In this document: piece by piece, positions 1 to 8,631 of the stretch | Layout of the letters: every line of letters starts with the position of its first letter | Position numbering within the stretch: position 1 is the first letter of the stretch | Assembly: GCA_943846735.1 (NCBI GenBank) | Contig: OX044364.1 | Location: 558,001-622,000, forward strand | DNA from: CAJQLB01 sp905479065 | GTDB taxonomy: Bacteria > Bacteroidota > Bacteroidia > Flavobacteriales > Flavobacteriaceae | Direction: 5' to 3' | Length of the DNA: 64,000 bases | Notes under the pieces: model-generated | Seen by the model: the letters and a program-made list of their open reading frames with translations, nothing else | Databases searched by the model: none | Told to the model about the DNA's origin: nothing | Translations under genes and position numbers: made by a program

Positions 1-1195
1 GTTCTTTTCCAAAAGCCTCTACAAAACCCTCTGTGACTTTAAATACGCCTCCATAATCTGCAACATCCTGTCCCATGATAACAAGATCGGAATGTTTACT
101 CATAGATTGTTTTAAACCCTCTGAAATAGCGTCAACAAATCGAATTTCTTTTGTTTTATCTTTTTCTTTAGATTCTTTGTAAGAATACGTTTTAAAAACA
201 TCATTTAATTCTTTGGATCTATTAGGGATTATTTTAGGTTCCGCATTTGCTTTTTTTAGAGCACCCGTTATTTCTTTTGTAAACTTTTCTTTGAGTTCAT
301 TGTCAGATGCTTCATTTAAAATACCTAAATTCATTAAATATGAACGAAAATTTAATACTGGATCTTTTTTAGACCAAGTACTTAGTAATTCTTGAGGGAC
401 ATATTTTGTGCCGCTTGCTTCCTCATGACCACGCATCCTAAAAGTTTTAAATTCAATTAAAATTGGTCGTGGTTTTTTTCGTACACTAGTAGCTAATTTT
501 GATACTTTGTCATATACTTCTAGGATATTATTGCCATCTACTATAAAAGATTCAATACCATAACCTTTTCCTCTATCTGCTAAATGTTTACAATTATATT
601 GTTCATGTGTAGGAGTTGATAAACCATAGCCATTGTTTTCGATACAAAAAATAACAGGTAGTTTCCATACTGAAGCGACATTTAATGCCTCATGAAAATC
701 ACCTTCACTTGTTCCCCCCTCACCCGTAAAAACTGCCGTAACTGTATTTTTGTTTTTAAGCAAACTAGCCAATGCAATGCCATCTGCTACTCCTAATTGT
801 GGTCCTAAATGAGATATCATTCCGACAATATTAAATTCTTGAGATCCAAAATGAAAGGAACGATCTCGACCGTTTGTAAAACCGGGTAATTTGCCTTGCC
901 ACTGGCAAAACAATCGAAATAACGGAATGTCTCTAGTGGTAAATACACCTAAATTTCTGTGCATGGGAAGTATATATTCTTCCTTGTTTAGAGCCATTGT
1001 GACACCTACAGAGATCGCTTCCTGACCGATACCAGAAAACCATTTGGAAATTTTTCCTTGACGTAAAAGAATGAGCATTTTTTCCTCAATCATTCGAGGT
1101 TTACACATGTTCTTGTAAAGTGTCAATAATGTGGAATTATCAAGGTTCTTTTTATGGTATGAAATTGTTAAATCAGTATTGGTTGCGATGCCCAT
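1..1195 (-). CDS. 2-oxo acid dehydrogenase E1, alpha-beta fusion (partial, 3' end off window)
   Basis: Translating the minus strand from the ATG at 1195 gives 398 codons open to the window edge. The first ~330 residues are a thiamine-pyrophosphate E1 alpha subunit, with the TPP/Mg motif starting GEGGTSEGDFHEALN near residue 158 and ending IENN near 188. From about residue 350 (RFVDAISEGL, then MGQDVADYGGVFKVTEG) an E1 beta subunit begins, so this is the fused alpha-beta form common in Bacteroidota. GEG rather than GDG in the TPP motif resembles branched-chain keto-acid dehydrogenases, which suggests oxidative decarboxylation of 2-oxoisovalerate-type acids with E2/E3 partners encoded elsewhere. 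Substrate is inferred; the family call is firm. The beta catalytic part lies outside the window. Confidence 0.9.
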   Translation of the reverse strand, partial: MGIATNTDLTISYHKKNLDNSTLLTLYKNMCKPRMIEEKMLILLRQGKISKWFSGIGQEAISVGVTMALNKEEYILPMHRNLGVFTTRDIPLFRLFCQWQGKLPGFTNGRDRSFHFGSQEFNIVGMISHLGPQLGVADGIALASLLKNKNTVTAVFTGEGGTSEGDFHEALNVASVWKLPVIFCIENNGYGLSTPTHEQYNCKHLADRGKGYGIESFIVDGNNILEVYDKVSKLATSVRKKPRPILIEFKTFRMRGHEEASGTKYVPQELLSTWSKKDPVLNFRSYLMNLGILNEASDNELKEKFTKEITGALKKANAEPKIIPNRSKELNDVFKTYSYKESKEKDKTKEIRFVDAISEGLKQSMSKHSDLVIMGQDVADYGGVFKVTEGFVEAFGKE

Positions 1196-1295
1196 TAGAT
1201 AAATTTGTATATTCAAAAATAGCAAAATTTAGTCATAGTCAAATTACTTTTAGAGGTTTATAATTTTACCAAAGACATTTCGATTCAATTTTCGT

Positions 1296-1303
1296 TATAT
1301 TTG
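1296..1303 (+). promoter_or_regulatory. -7 promoter element (TAnnTTTG) for the oxygenase operon
   Basis: TATATTTG matches the Bacteroidota sigma-A -7 consensus TAnnTTTG and ends 19 nt before the ATG at 1323. No clear -33 TTG is present at the usual spacing. Confidence 0.5.
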
Positions 1304-1322
1304 TTTTACTACATAAACAAAA

Positions 1323-2282
1323 ATGAATACAATGAATAAAATTCCGAGTGTTGACCTGAGAGATTTTTTGTCTGATGACAAGGCCATTAAAAACCAATTT
1401 ATCAGTGATATTGGGAAAGCTTATGAGGAGATTGGCTTTGTTGCTCTAAAAGGACATTTTCTAAATGATGAATTAATCGATCAACTTTATCAACAAATCA
1501 AATCTTTTTTTTCTTTACCAATTGGGACGAAACAGAAATATGAAGTTCATGGAATCGGTGGACAAAGAGGTTATGTTTCTTTTGGAAAAGAAAGTGCAAA
1601 AGGACGAAAAGAGGGTGATTTGAAAGAATTTTGGCATTTTGGGCAGTACGTGGATGATGATGACAAACTGGCACAGGAATATCCAAAAAATGTAATTGTC
1701 GGTGAACTACCAGATTTTAATACAGTTGGAAAAGACACATATGAAATGTTGGAAAAAACTGCAAAATATGTTCTTAGGGCGTTGGCACTACATCTCGATT
1801 TAGAAGAAACCTATTTTGATGAATTTATTTTTAAAGGTAATAGCATTTTAAGACCAATTCATTATCCTCCTATTTTAAATGAACCTAATGATGCTGTAAG
1901 AGCTGCTGCTCACGGTGATATCAATTTAATTACCTTATTAATGGGAGCTCAAGGAAGAGGGTTGCAAGTGCAAAATAATGATGGAGAGTGGTTGGACGCT
2001 ATTGCTGACTCTGATGAACTCATGATTAATGTAGGAGATATGCTATCACGTCACACCAATAATAAATTAAAATCTACAATTCATAGGGTGATTAATCCTC
2101 CGAGAGAACTTTGGGGTAAATCACGTTATTCTATCCCATTTTTCATGCACCCTATTAGTGATATGAGATTGGATGTGTTAGATAATTGTATTGATGAAAA
2201 TCATCCAAAATTGTATGAAGATATTTCAGCAGGAGAGTTTTTAGATGAACGCTTAATCGAATTGGGCTTGATTAAAAAATGA
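1323..2282 (+). CDS. isopenicillin N synthase-family 2OG-Fe(II) oxygenase
   Basis: This 319-residue protein has the non-heme iron dioxygenase fold of the isopenicillin N synthase/gibberellin oxidase family: an N-terminal DIOX_N segment (about 7-125, with EEIGFVALKGH) and a C-terminal catalytic jelly roll. The iron triad is visible as H197-x-D199 (AAAHGDINLITLL) and H254 (STIHRV). R268 and S270 (RYSIPFF) should bind the 2-oxoglutarate carboxylate. The substrate cannot be read from sequence. A second ATG three codons in (1332) is possible. The stop overlaps the next start by 4 bases, so it is translationally coupled to the SUI1-like gene and heads a four-gene operon. Confidence 0.88.
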   Translation: MNTMNKIPSVDLRDFLSDDKAIKNQFISDIGKAYEEIGFVALKGHFLNDELIDQLYQQIKSFFSLPIGTKQKYEVHGIGGQRGYVSFGKESAKGRKEGDLKEFWHFGQYVDDDDKLAQEYPKNVIVGELPDFNTVGKDTYEMLEKTAKYVLRALALHLDLEETYFDEFIFKGNSILRPIHYPPILNEPNDAVRAAAHGDINLITLLMGAQGRGLQVQNNDGEWLDAIADSDELMINVGDMLSRHTNNKLKSTIHRVINPPRELWGKSRYSIPFFMHPISDMRLDVLDNCIDENHPKLYEDISAGEFLDERLIELGLIKK

Positions 2283-2611
2283 TGGATTTAGAAGATCAGT
2301 TAAAACAGTTGTTTCCGGATCACATATCGACAAACACCGCAGGCCCTATACCGAAAGAAGAGCCTATTGCTATACAAGAAGACCCCTTAGTTTGTAAATA
2401 CGAAAAGCGACATGGTAAAGTAATTACGATAATAGAAAATTACCAAGGCCCATTGAAGAATTTAAAAGAACTAACAAAAGAACTAAAGAAAACGTTGAGT
2501 GTAGGTGGCACTGTCAAGCATAACGCTATTATTTTACAAGGAGATTATCGAGATGATATCATGACTATTTTAAAAAACAAAGGATTTTATGTTAAACGTG
2601 TAGGTGGGTAA
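2279..2611 (+). CDS. SUI1/eIF1-like translation factor (YciH family)
   Basis: A 110-residue protein whose C-terminal two thirds match the SUI1/eIF1 fold (YEKRHGKVITIIENYQG, LKELTKELKKTLSVGGTVK, ILQGDYRDDIM, LKNKGFYVKRVGG). Bacterial YciH proteins are thought to influence initiation fidelity; they are not essential, and the precise role here is inferred from family only. The ATG at 2279 overlaps the upstream stop as ATGA. A second ATG follows immediately at 2282, so the true N-terminus may be one residue shorter. The acidic, proline-containing first 35 residues are outside the conserved domain. Confidence 0.9.
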   Translation: MMDLEDQLKQLFPDHISTNTAGPIPKEEPIAIQEDPLVCKYEKRHGKVITIIENYQGPLKNLKELTKELKKTLSVGGTVKHNAIILQGDYRDDIMTILKNKGFYVKRVGG

Positions 2612-2614
2612 TCT

Positions 2615-3556
2615 ATGACAAATAGATTCCTACATATTACAAATGGCTCATGTCTCACCAATTATCTCAAAGATCTCAATATACGTGGAGAGTTTTTTAC
2701 GTGGCATGAAATGCTTTGTGAAGGACCAACATGCGAAATAGTTGACTCTCAACAGTTTTTAAATATTCGAAAAGCATTTTTAAGTGACTTTTATCAAATT
2801 GAAATTGATGAATATGCCTTTCAAGAGGATTTAAAAATTTTCAACAACCTCGATGACTATTCTGACATCATACTTTGGTTTGAGTATGATTTATTTTGTC
2901 ATGTCAACTTGATTGCAATTATTAGTTTATTGCAGCAAAAAAATGTATCACTTCCTCTGTCTTTAGTTTGTAGCGGAAGAATAAAAGGAGTTTCTGAATT
3001 AAAAAGTCTTTCAGAATTAAATGAGTCACAATTAATAGAGCATTTTGACAATCGTATTGTTTTAACAGAAAATGATATTGATACCGCATCAATTCTATGG
3101 AAAATTTATTGTGGAGATAATCATAATTTAATCAAACCTTATATTTTAAAGAGTACCTCATTTAAATATTTAAATAGTTGTTTGAAAGCCCATTTAAAAC
3201 GCTTTCCTGATTCACAGAATGGACTTTCAAGACTTGAGAAACACATTCTCGAAATTGTTCATGAGCAGGATATAAAATCGAAGCATCATTTATTGGGATA
3301 CGTTCTCAACTATCAAGGTTACTATGGATATGGAGATCTGCAAATAGAACGAATTATTGATTACTTAGAGTTCTTTTTTAATATCAATAAAAATGAAGTA
3401 GTATTAAATCGATTTGGTCATGAAGCCCTGAATAACAATCAAAATTTTTTCAATCACATCGATAATAATATATCCTTTGGCGGAGCGAAACGATCTGATT
3501 ATTATTTTCATCAAAAACAAAATAAACTTATAAATACTACTTATAATGCCCATTAA
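2615..3556 (+). CDS. DUF1835 domain-containing protein
   Basis: The 313-residue product begins with HITNGSCLTNYLKDLNIRGE followed by FTWHEMLCEGPT, the hallmark N-terminal sequence of DUF1835 proteins. The remainder is a helical region ending in a serine/histidine-rich tail. Members are cytoplasmic and of unknown function; no catalytic motif is obvious. The gene starts three bases after the SUI1-like stop and its last 11 bases overlap the nucleoside phosphorylase gene, so it is co-transcribed with both. Confidence 0.8.
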   Translation: MTNRFLHITNGSCLTNYLKDLNIRGEFFTWHEMLCEGPTCEIVDSQQFLNIRKAFLSDFYQIEIDEYAFQEDLKIFNNLDDYSDIILWFEYDLFCHVNLIAIISLLQQKNVSLPLSLVCSGRIKGVSELKSLSELNESQLIEHFDNRIVLTENDIDTASILWKIYCGDNHNLIKPYILKSTSFKYLNSCLKAHLKRFPDSQNGLSRLEKHILEIVHEQDIKSKHHLLGYVLNYQGYYGYGDLQIERIIDYLEFFFNINKNEVVLNRFGHEALNNNQNFFNHIDNNISFGGAKRSDYYFHQKQNKLINTTYNAH

Positions 3557-4415
3557 AGAATCTGAACTTATACTAAATCAAGATGGTAGTGTTTACCACC
3601 TAAATTTGAAACCAGCAGATATTGCTGATACCATTATTTTTGTTGGAGATCAAGATCGTGTTGCAAAAATTTCAAAACATTTCGATACCATTGAAATTAA
3701 AAAACAAAAAAGAGAATTCAAGACGCATACAGGATTATTTCGAGGAATACGATTGACTGTTATTTCAACAGGTATCGGACCTGATAATATAGATATTGTA
3801 ATGAACGAATTAGATGCCTTGGTCAATATTGATTTAGAAACTAGAAAAATTAAAAAGGAATTAACTTCCTTAAATATTATAAGGGTTGGTACTTCGGGGT
3901 CATTACAATCAAATATTCCTGTTGATGCTTTTGTATTAAGTACTCATGGGATGGACCTTAATGGGATGCTTCATTTTTATGATATTGATGGGATTACAAA
4001 TCCACGCTTAGAGAAAGCCTTTGTTGATTTTACGAATTGGAGCATTAACAAAGCGAAACCTGTGGTTTTTGAAAATAGTAAAAAATTAGAGAAGTTATTT
4101 GATAGCTCCTTCGTTTTGAAGGGCTTAACAGCAACTGCCGGAGGCTTCTATGGACCTCAAGGGAGAATACTTCGACTTCCATTACAAGACACGTTGTTAA
4201 ATGAGCGAATGGATGTGTTTAATTTTGAAGGAATTAACATTACAAATTATGAAATGGAAACCGCTGTAATTTATGGGATGTCAAAATTATTAGGGCATCA
4301 TGCCTTGTCAATGAATGCGATTATTGCTAATCGCCCTAATAAAACATTCAGTAAAAATCCGAGTCTTACCGTTGAACAACTTATTCTTTATTGTTTAAAT
4401 AAAATAGCAAGTTAG
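3546..4415 (+). CDS. nucleoside phosphorylase (uridine phosphorylase-like, PNP/UDP family)
   Basis: The 289-residue protein has the PNP/UDP phosphorylase fold: GDQDRVAKI near residue 34 (phosphate-binding G-D-x-x-R), STGIGPDNIDIV at 75-86, RVGTSGSLQ at 113-121 and NYEMETAVIYGM near 234, which carries the ribose-binding Glu-Met-Glu. It should cleave a nucleoside with phosphate to a base and ribose-1-phosphate in salvage. The EMET pattern and GTSG motif favour uridine phosphorylase-like members, but base preference is uncertain. It overlaps the DUF1835 gene by 11 bases and is last in the operon. Confidence 0.85.
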   Translation: MPIKESELILNQDGSVYHLNLKPADIADTIIFVGDQDRVAKISKHFDTIEIKKQKREFKTHTGLFRGIRLTVISTGIGPDNIDIVMNELDALVNIDLETRKIKKELTSLNIIRVGTSGSLQSNIPVDAFVLSTHGMDLNGMLHFYDIDGITNPRLEKAFVDFTNWSINKAKPVVFENSKKLEKLFDSSFVLKGLTATAGGFYGPQGRILRLPLQDTLLNERMDVFNFEGINITNYEMETAVIYGMSKLLGHHALSMNAIIANRPNKTFSKNPSLTVEQLILYCLNKIAS

Positions 4416-4889
4416 CATTGCATGTTTATGTTATTATTTAAAATTAATATGTTGTCTAATACGTCCAAAAGTATGCTGATGTGTTTTCATATGTGAAAAG
4501 AATACGGCATTAAATATCTTATATAAACCATGCCTTTCGCGATATCTCTGATGGGAAAAGCTGTTCTTATAATAGCCGATTGAATCGGAATCCTAATTCC
4601 TATTTGCAACCATAAAATATTTTAAGTAATTAAAAACAAAATATTTAACGAAAGTCCTATATTAACTTGCATTACAAAATAATCAAGCTAATTTTTTGTG
4701 ATTAACTATTATTTTATTAAGTTTACTTGCATCGTAACCCAGCACTTTTCATGATTTTCTCAATCTCAGTGATACTTTTTTTTCTTGTTTGTTTGAATTT
4801 TATTTTATTAAAGTTTAGTTGTAACAAAACAAGAAAGATTTCCAACGCAAAAAAATCAAATGTGTTTTCCAAAAAGATTAATATTCCAG
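4416..4889. other. 474-base non-coding interval with a possible coding remnant
   Basis: No intact gene is supported. On the minus strand, roughly 4610 to 4433, one frame reads as about 46 codons of basic, aromatic protein-like sequence (contains YYKNSFSHQRYRERHGL and FFSHMKTHQHTFG). It has an ATG (4611-4609) six codons before an in-frame TAG. The palindrome CCGATTgAATCGG (4576-4588) lies at the start of that frame. I do not recognise the peptide; it may be a decayed gene or chance. Confidence 0.35.
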
Positions 4890-5555
4890 CTACCACAAAA
4901 TCGGTAGCTTCCCCTCTTGCTGCAACAGGGAGTTAGTTTTACTAAAATGCCTGTTGCCAAACCAGTAGCCTCGATTGGCACTCAACGGAGAAGGATGGCC
5001 ACAAGATAAAATATGATTAGCTGTATTATCAATAAGATGTCTTTTCTTTTTAGCCATTCCTCCCCAAAGCAAAAAGACAGTAGGATGCTCACTTTCTGAT
5101 ATCATTTTAATGACGAAATCTGTAAATATTTCCCAACCTTGCTTTTGATGACTACCTGGTTCATGCTCTCGTACTGTTAGTGTTGTATTTAACAATAGGA
5201 CGCCTTGTTTAGACCAAGTTTCTAAATTTCCCTTGGTCGCAGATGTCATTCCTATATCATTTTTAATTTCCTTTAAAATATTTATTAGAGAAGGAGGCTG
5301 CTTTTGTTGTTCATTCACAGAAAAACACAACCCGTTAGCCTGGCCATCTCCGTGATAGGGATCTTGACCAAGTATTACGACTTTTACATCATTAAAATGA
5401 CAATTGTTAAAAGCAGCAAAAATATCTTTTTCTGGAGGGTAACATGTGTAGTTTTTATATTCATCAACCACAAAATTATTTAATTCCTTAAAATAAGGTT
5501 TATTAAATTCTTTTCTCAATTGAGGTTCCCAACTATTATGAATATTAATTATCAT
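4890..5555 (-). CDS. ung: uracil-DNA glycosylase, family 1
   Basis: A 221-residue family 1 uracil-DNA glycosylase of normal length. It removes uracil from DNA as the first step of base-excision repair. The water-activating loop GQDPYHG is at 63-69 (D65 catalytic), the uracil-binding FSV segment follows near 78-80, and the minor-groove loop HPSPLSANRG starts at H187. The gene is divergent from mutS2, so two DNA-repair genes share a 104-base promoter region. A short inverted repeat (AGCTACC/GGTAGCT, 4888-4909) covers its last codons but has no adjacent T-run. Confidence 0.97.
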   Translation of the reverse strand: MIINIHNSWEPQLRKEFNKPYFKELNNFVVDEYKNYTCYPPEKDIFAAFNNCHFNDVKVVILGQDPYHGDGQANGLCFSVNEQQKQPPSLINILKEIKNDIGMTSATKGNLETWSKQGVLLLNTTLTVREHEPGSHQKQGWEIFTDFVIKMISESEHPTVFLLWGGMAKKKRHLIDNTANHILSCGHPSPLSANRGYWFGNRHFSKTNSLLQQEGKLPILW

Positions 5556-5599
5556 TATAATGCTAATAGGCCGTTGTGTCTAGAATTTTAGGCTCATAA

Positions 5600-5607
5600 C
5601 AAAATTA
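5600..5607 (-). promoter_or_regulatory. -7 promoter element for ung
   Basis: Minus-strand TAATTTTG matches TAnnTTTG and lies 44 nt before the ung ATG. A minus-strand TTG is 15 bases further upstream (5623-5625), slightly close for a -33 element. Confidence 0.4.
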
Positions 5608-5635
5608 CATTATTTCTTTATTCAATACTAATACG

Positions 5636-5643
5636 TAACTTTG
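5636..5643 (+). promoter_or_regulatory. -7 promoter element for mutS2
   Basis: TAACTTTG matches TAnnTTTG and ends 16 nt before the mutS2 start at 5660 (25 nt before the alternative ATG at 5669). No TTG at -33 is evident. Confidence 0.45.
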
Positions 5644-5659
5644 AGCTTTTTAAAATGTA

Positions 5660-7831
5660 ATGCAGTCAATGATTGATATCCCCCATAAAACGCTTAAAGA
5701 TTTAGAATTTTCTACTGTACTGAATCAAGTGAGTGACTATTGTATTACTCAGCCAGGAAAAGAAAAAGTATTAGAAATTAAACCTTACCAAGATAAAAAA
5801 ACCTTACTTCTAGGTTTGCGTCTTACTGATGAATATCTATCCTCTTTTATCAATAATAATCGCATACCAAACCATGGTTTTGATACAATTTCAAAGGAAC
5901 TAAAATTATTGCAAATTGAAAACACATATTTAGAAACTTCCAGTTTACAAAAAATTGTAGCCATTTCATTGACCTCAAATGATCTTCTTAAATTTTTTGA
6001 AAAGTTTGATGAATACTATCCAAATTTAAGATTGTTTACTTCTCACATAGAAATAACATCGCAACTCGTTAATAATATTGACGAAATCGTAGACCGTTTT
6101 GGCGATGTTAAAGATCATGCATCGCTGCTTTTATCCGAGATTAGAAGAAGTATTAATAAAATAAAAGGAAAAATAAATTCAAGCTTCACAAGCGCTTTAA
6201 ACAACTACCACAGATTAGATTATTTGGATGACATAAGAGAATCTGTTGTAGATAACAAACGTGTATTAGCTGTCAAAGCGATGTATAGGCGTAAAGTGAA
6301 AGGTGCCATCATGGGAGGAAGTAAGACAGGAAGTATCATTTATATAGAGCCTGAGGTTACCTTAAAATACAGTAGAGAATTAAATAATCTTCAATACGAA
6401 GAAGGGGAAGAAGTTGTACGTATTTTAAAAAACATCACGAATATCATAAGGACTTATGAACCGCTACTACAAAGCTATCAGTCGTTGTTAACGACAATTG
6501 ATGTCATCTCAGCAAAAGCTAAGTATGCCAAATCGATGTCGGCATGTCTACCAGAACTTGTAGAAGACCAAAGCATGTATTTACGAGATGCCTTCCATCC
6601 ACTACTCTATCTAACTAATCTAGAAAATAAAAAAAAGACATTTCCGCAAACAATTAGTTTGTCACTTGAGCACAGAATTGTGGTTATTTCAGGTCCTAAC
6701 GCAGGTGGAAAGAGTATTACACTTAAAACGGTTGGTTTGTTACAATTGATGCTTCAAAGCGGTATGCTAATACCAGTGCATGAAGGAAGTAAAGTTTGTT
6801 TATTTAGCAAAATACTTACTGACATTGGAGATAATCAGTCTATTGAAAATCATTTGAGTACTTATAGTTATCGCCTGAAGCAAATGAATTATTTTCTAAA
6901 AAGATGTGATAAGAACACACTTTTTTTAATTGATGAATTTGGAACGGGGTCAGATCCCGAATTAGGCGGAGCTTTAGCAGAGACATTTCTTGAGGTTTTT
7001 TATGACCGTAAAGCGTTTGGTATTATTACAACACATTATTCAAATTTAAAGTTATTAGCGAATGAAAAGCAATTTATGATTAACGCTAATATGTTATTTG
7101 ATGAACATTCTCTAGAACCAAAATATCGATTAGCACTTGGGCAAGCGGGTTCCTCATTTACTTTTGAAGTAGCTCAAAAAAACGGCATCCCCTTTAATCT
7201 AATAAACAAGTCAAAAAAGAAGATTGAACGATCTAAAGTACGCTTTGATGCAACCATAGCCAAATTACAAAAAGAGCGTTCAAAATTAGAAAAAACAGGG
7301 CAATCATTAAAATTAAATGAAAAGAAGAAAATAGCTGAGGCAGATAAATTAGAAGCCATTAACCTTAAAATTAAAAAGAAGTTAGAAAGTTACCAGGAAT
7401 TGTATGACAGTAATCAAAGACTTATTTATTTAGGACAAAAAGTCAATGATTTATCGGAAAAATATTTTAATAATAAGCGAAAACGAGAATTGATGTCTGA
7501 GTTGTTTAAATTGGTTCAAATTGAAAATTCTAAACGAGTTAAACTCACACAAAAAGAACGACAGGCCAAAAAAGTTAAAGAGAAAAAATTTGAAAAGGAA
7601 ATTACTCAAAAAGTTAATATTATTCGGAAAAATAAAAAGGCAGCAAAACAATCATTAAAAGTTCTTCCAAAGCCAAAGCCAACCTTAAAAGTTGGTGACC
7701 GTGTTCGTATTGAGGATGGTCGTGCCATAGGTAGTATTGATAAAATTGAAAAAAATAAAGCTATTGTGAATTATGGAGCTTTTACAACGAACATTAATCT
7801 GAATCGACTTGAATTGGTTGCTGATAAATGA
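5660..7831 (+). CDS. mutS2: MutS2-type DNA-binding ATPase lacking an Smr domain
   Basis: The 723-residue protein aligns in order with MutS2: an N-terminal helical core/clamp region, then the ABC ATPase with Walker A GPNAGGKS at 345-352 and Walker B LFLIDEFGTGSDPELGGA near 424. A long lysine/glutamate-rich coiled coil (about 510-660) follows, then a KOW/Tudor-like tail (LKVGDRVRIEDG near 676). Canonical MutS2 ends in an Smr endonuclease domain, but here the protein stops after the tail without one. Family roles are recombination suppression or rescue of collided ribosomes; which applies here is unknown. An ATG at 5669 is an equally plausible start. Confidence 0.9.
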   Translation: MQSMIDIPHKTLKDLEFSTVLNQVSDYCITQPGKEKVLEIKPYQDKKTLLLGLRLTDEYLSSFINNNRIPNHGFDTISKELKLLQIENTYLETSSLQKIVAISLTSNDLLKFFEKFDEYYPNLRLFTSHIEITSQLVNNIDEIVDRFGDVKDHASLLLSEIRRSINKIKGKINSSFTSALNNYHRLDYLDDIRESVVDNKRVLAVKAMYRRKVKGAIMGGSKTGSIIYIEPEVTLKYSRELNNLQYEEGEEVVRILKNITNIIRTYEPLLQSYQSLLTTIDVISAKAKYAKSMSACLPELVEDQSMYLRDAFHPLLYLTNLENKKKTFPQTISLSLEHRIVVISGPNAGGKSITLKTVGLLQLMLQSGMLIPVHEGSKVCLFSKILTDIGDNQSIENHLSTYSYRLKQMNYFLKRCDKNTLFLIDEFGTGSDPELGGALAETFLEVFYDRKAFGIITTHYSNLKLLANEKQFMINANMLFDEHSLEPKYRLALGQAGSSFTFEVAQKNGIPFNLINKSKKKIERSKVRFDATIAKLQKERSKLEKTGQSLKLNEKKKIAEADKLEAINLKIKKKLESYQELYDSNQRLIYLGQKVNDLSEKYFNNKRKRELMSELFKLVQIENSKRVKLTQKERQAKKVKEKKFEKEITQKVNIIRKNKKAAKQSLKVLPKPKPTLKVGDRVRIEDGRAIGSIDKIEKNKAIVNYGAFTTNINLNRLELVADK

Positions 7832-8129
7832 TTTATCAGCCTAACGCTTGTATCTTTAGAAGCGTGTGTCTCAGCTTTTACGATTTTAAAGTTACTTCAA
7901 ATATTTATGTAGTTACATGGTGAAATATCAGTAGTGACTTTGTTTATTGAAAAAATAGTTTGTTCGCGTCGAAGTATCAAATTTCAAGAGCAAAATTTCT
8001 ATAACTTTTCAGACATGAAACTTATGACATACTTAATATAAGGTTACATGAATATATTATGACTAATTTAGGGACATCAATCAACGTATAAATCGTTTAT
8101 AATCAGCTAAAAATCTGTATTTTTGTTGT
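7832..8129. other. 298-base intergenic region
   Basis: Nothing coding is seen. A weak 6-bp hairpin (ACGCTT/AAGCGT with a 10-base loop, near 7843-7865) just after mutS2 lacks a T-run. A TATTTTTG at 8118-8125 looks like a -7 element but sits only 4 bases before the next start codon. Confidence 0.4.
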
Positions 8130-8552
8130 GTGAAAATTGATCTACCAAAACATAAAAAATTAATATTATTTGATGGTGTTTGCAATCTTTGCAATTCAAG
8201 CGTCAATTTTGTTATAAAAAATGATTCTAAAGGCATATTTATGTTTGCTCCACTCCAAAGCAAAGTAGGTCAATGGATTATTGAAAAACATCACATTGAT
8301 ATCTCAACGATAGACTCCATTTTATTGTATTCTCATCAAAAACCTGGTTTAAAAATTAAGTCCTCTGCAGCCCTATCTATAGCGTCTAAACTCAGTTTTC
8401 CATTCAATTTGATGGCGATTTTTTTTATAGTTCCTAGCGTTATAAGAGATTGGGTTTATGATTATATCGCAAAGCATCGATATCGTTGGTTTGGCAAAAA
8501 GACAGCTTGTATGGTCCCTTCTGAAGCGACAAAAAACCGATTTTTTAAATAA
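8130..8552 (+). CDS. DCC-family thiol-disulfide oxidoreductase (DUF393)
   Basis: This 140-residue protein carries the DUF393 signature LILFDGVCNLCNSSVNFVI, with the DGVCxxC redox pair C18-x-x-C21, and the conserved PLQSxxG and RYRWFGK segments. A hydrophobic stretch near 85-105 may contact the membrane. Family members are predicted thioredoxin-like oxidoreductases with few characterised cases. The start is GTG; no ATG precedes the CxxC motif and an in-frame stop occurs at 8100-8102, so GTG at 8130 is the best start. The gene stands alone. Confidence 0.82.
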   Translation: MKIDLPKHKKLILFDGVCNLCNSSVNFVIKNDSKGIFMFAPLQSKVGQWIIEKHHIDISTIDSILLYSHQKPGLKIKSSAALSIASKLSFPFNLMAIFFIVPSVIRDWVYDYIAKHRYRWFGKKTACMVPSEATKNRFFK

Positions 8553-8631
8553 CTTTAAACACAATAGCCGTAGTATTCTATTATTTAAAAGTTTTTAATA
8601 TAAATTCTTTTTTTAGGTCTGTATTTCTATT

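Noticed and set aside
213..395. 60-codon plus-strand frame in the E1 fusion gene
   Set aside because: It is antisense to a gene whose minus-strand product is clearly a dehydrogenase E1.
4888..4909. AGCTACC/GGTAGCT inverted repeat at the end of ung
   Set aside because: A 7-bp stem without an adjacent T-run in either direction; too weak to call a terminator.
4727..4936. 69-codon plus-strand frame with a hydrophobic segment starting at TTG
   Set aside because: It overlaps the 3' end of ung in the opposite orientation, has no recognisable family and no promoter; probably chance.
8118..8125. TATTTTTG as a -7 element for the DCC-family gene
   Set aside because: Only 4 bases before the GTG start, which would make a nearly leaderless mRNA; no -33 element. 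Possibly chance in AT-rich DNA.
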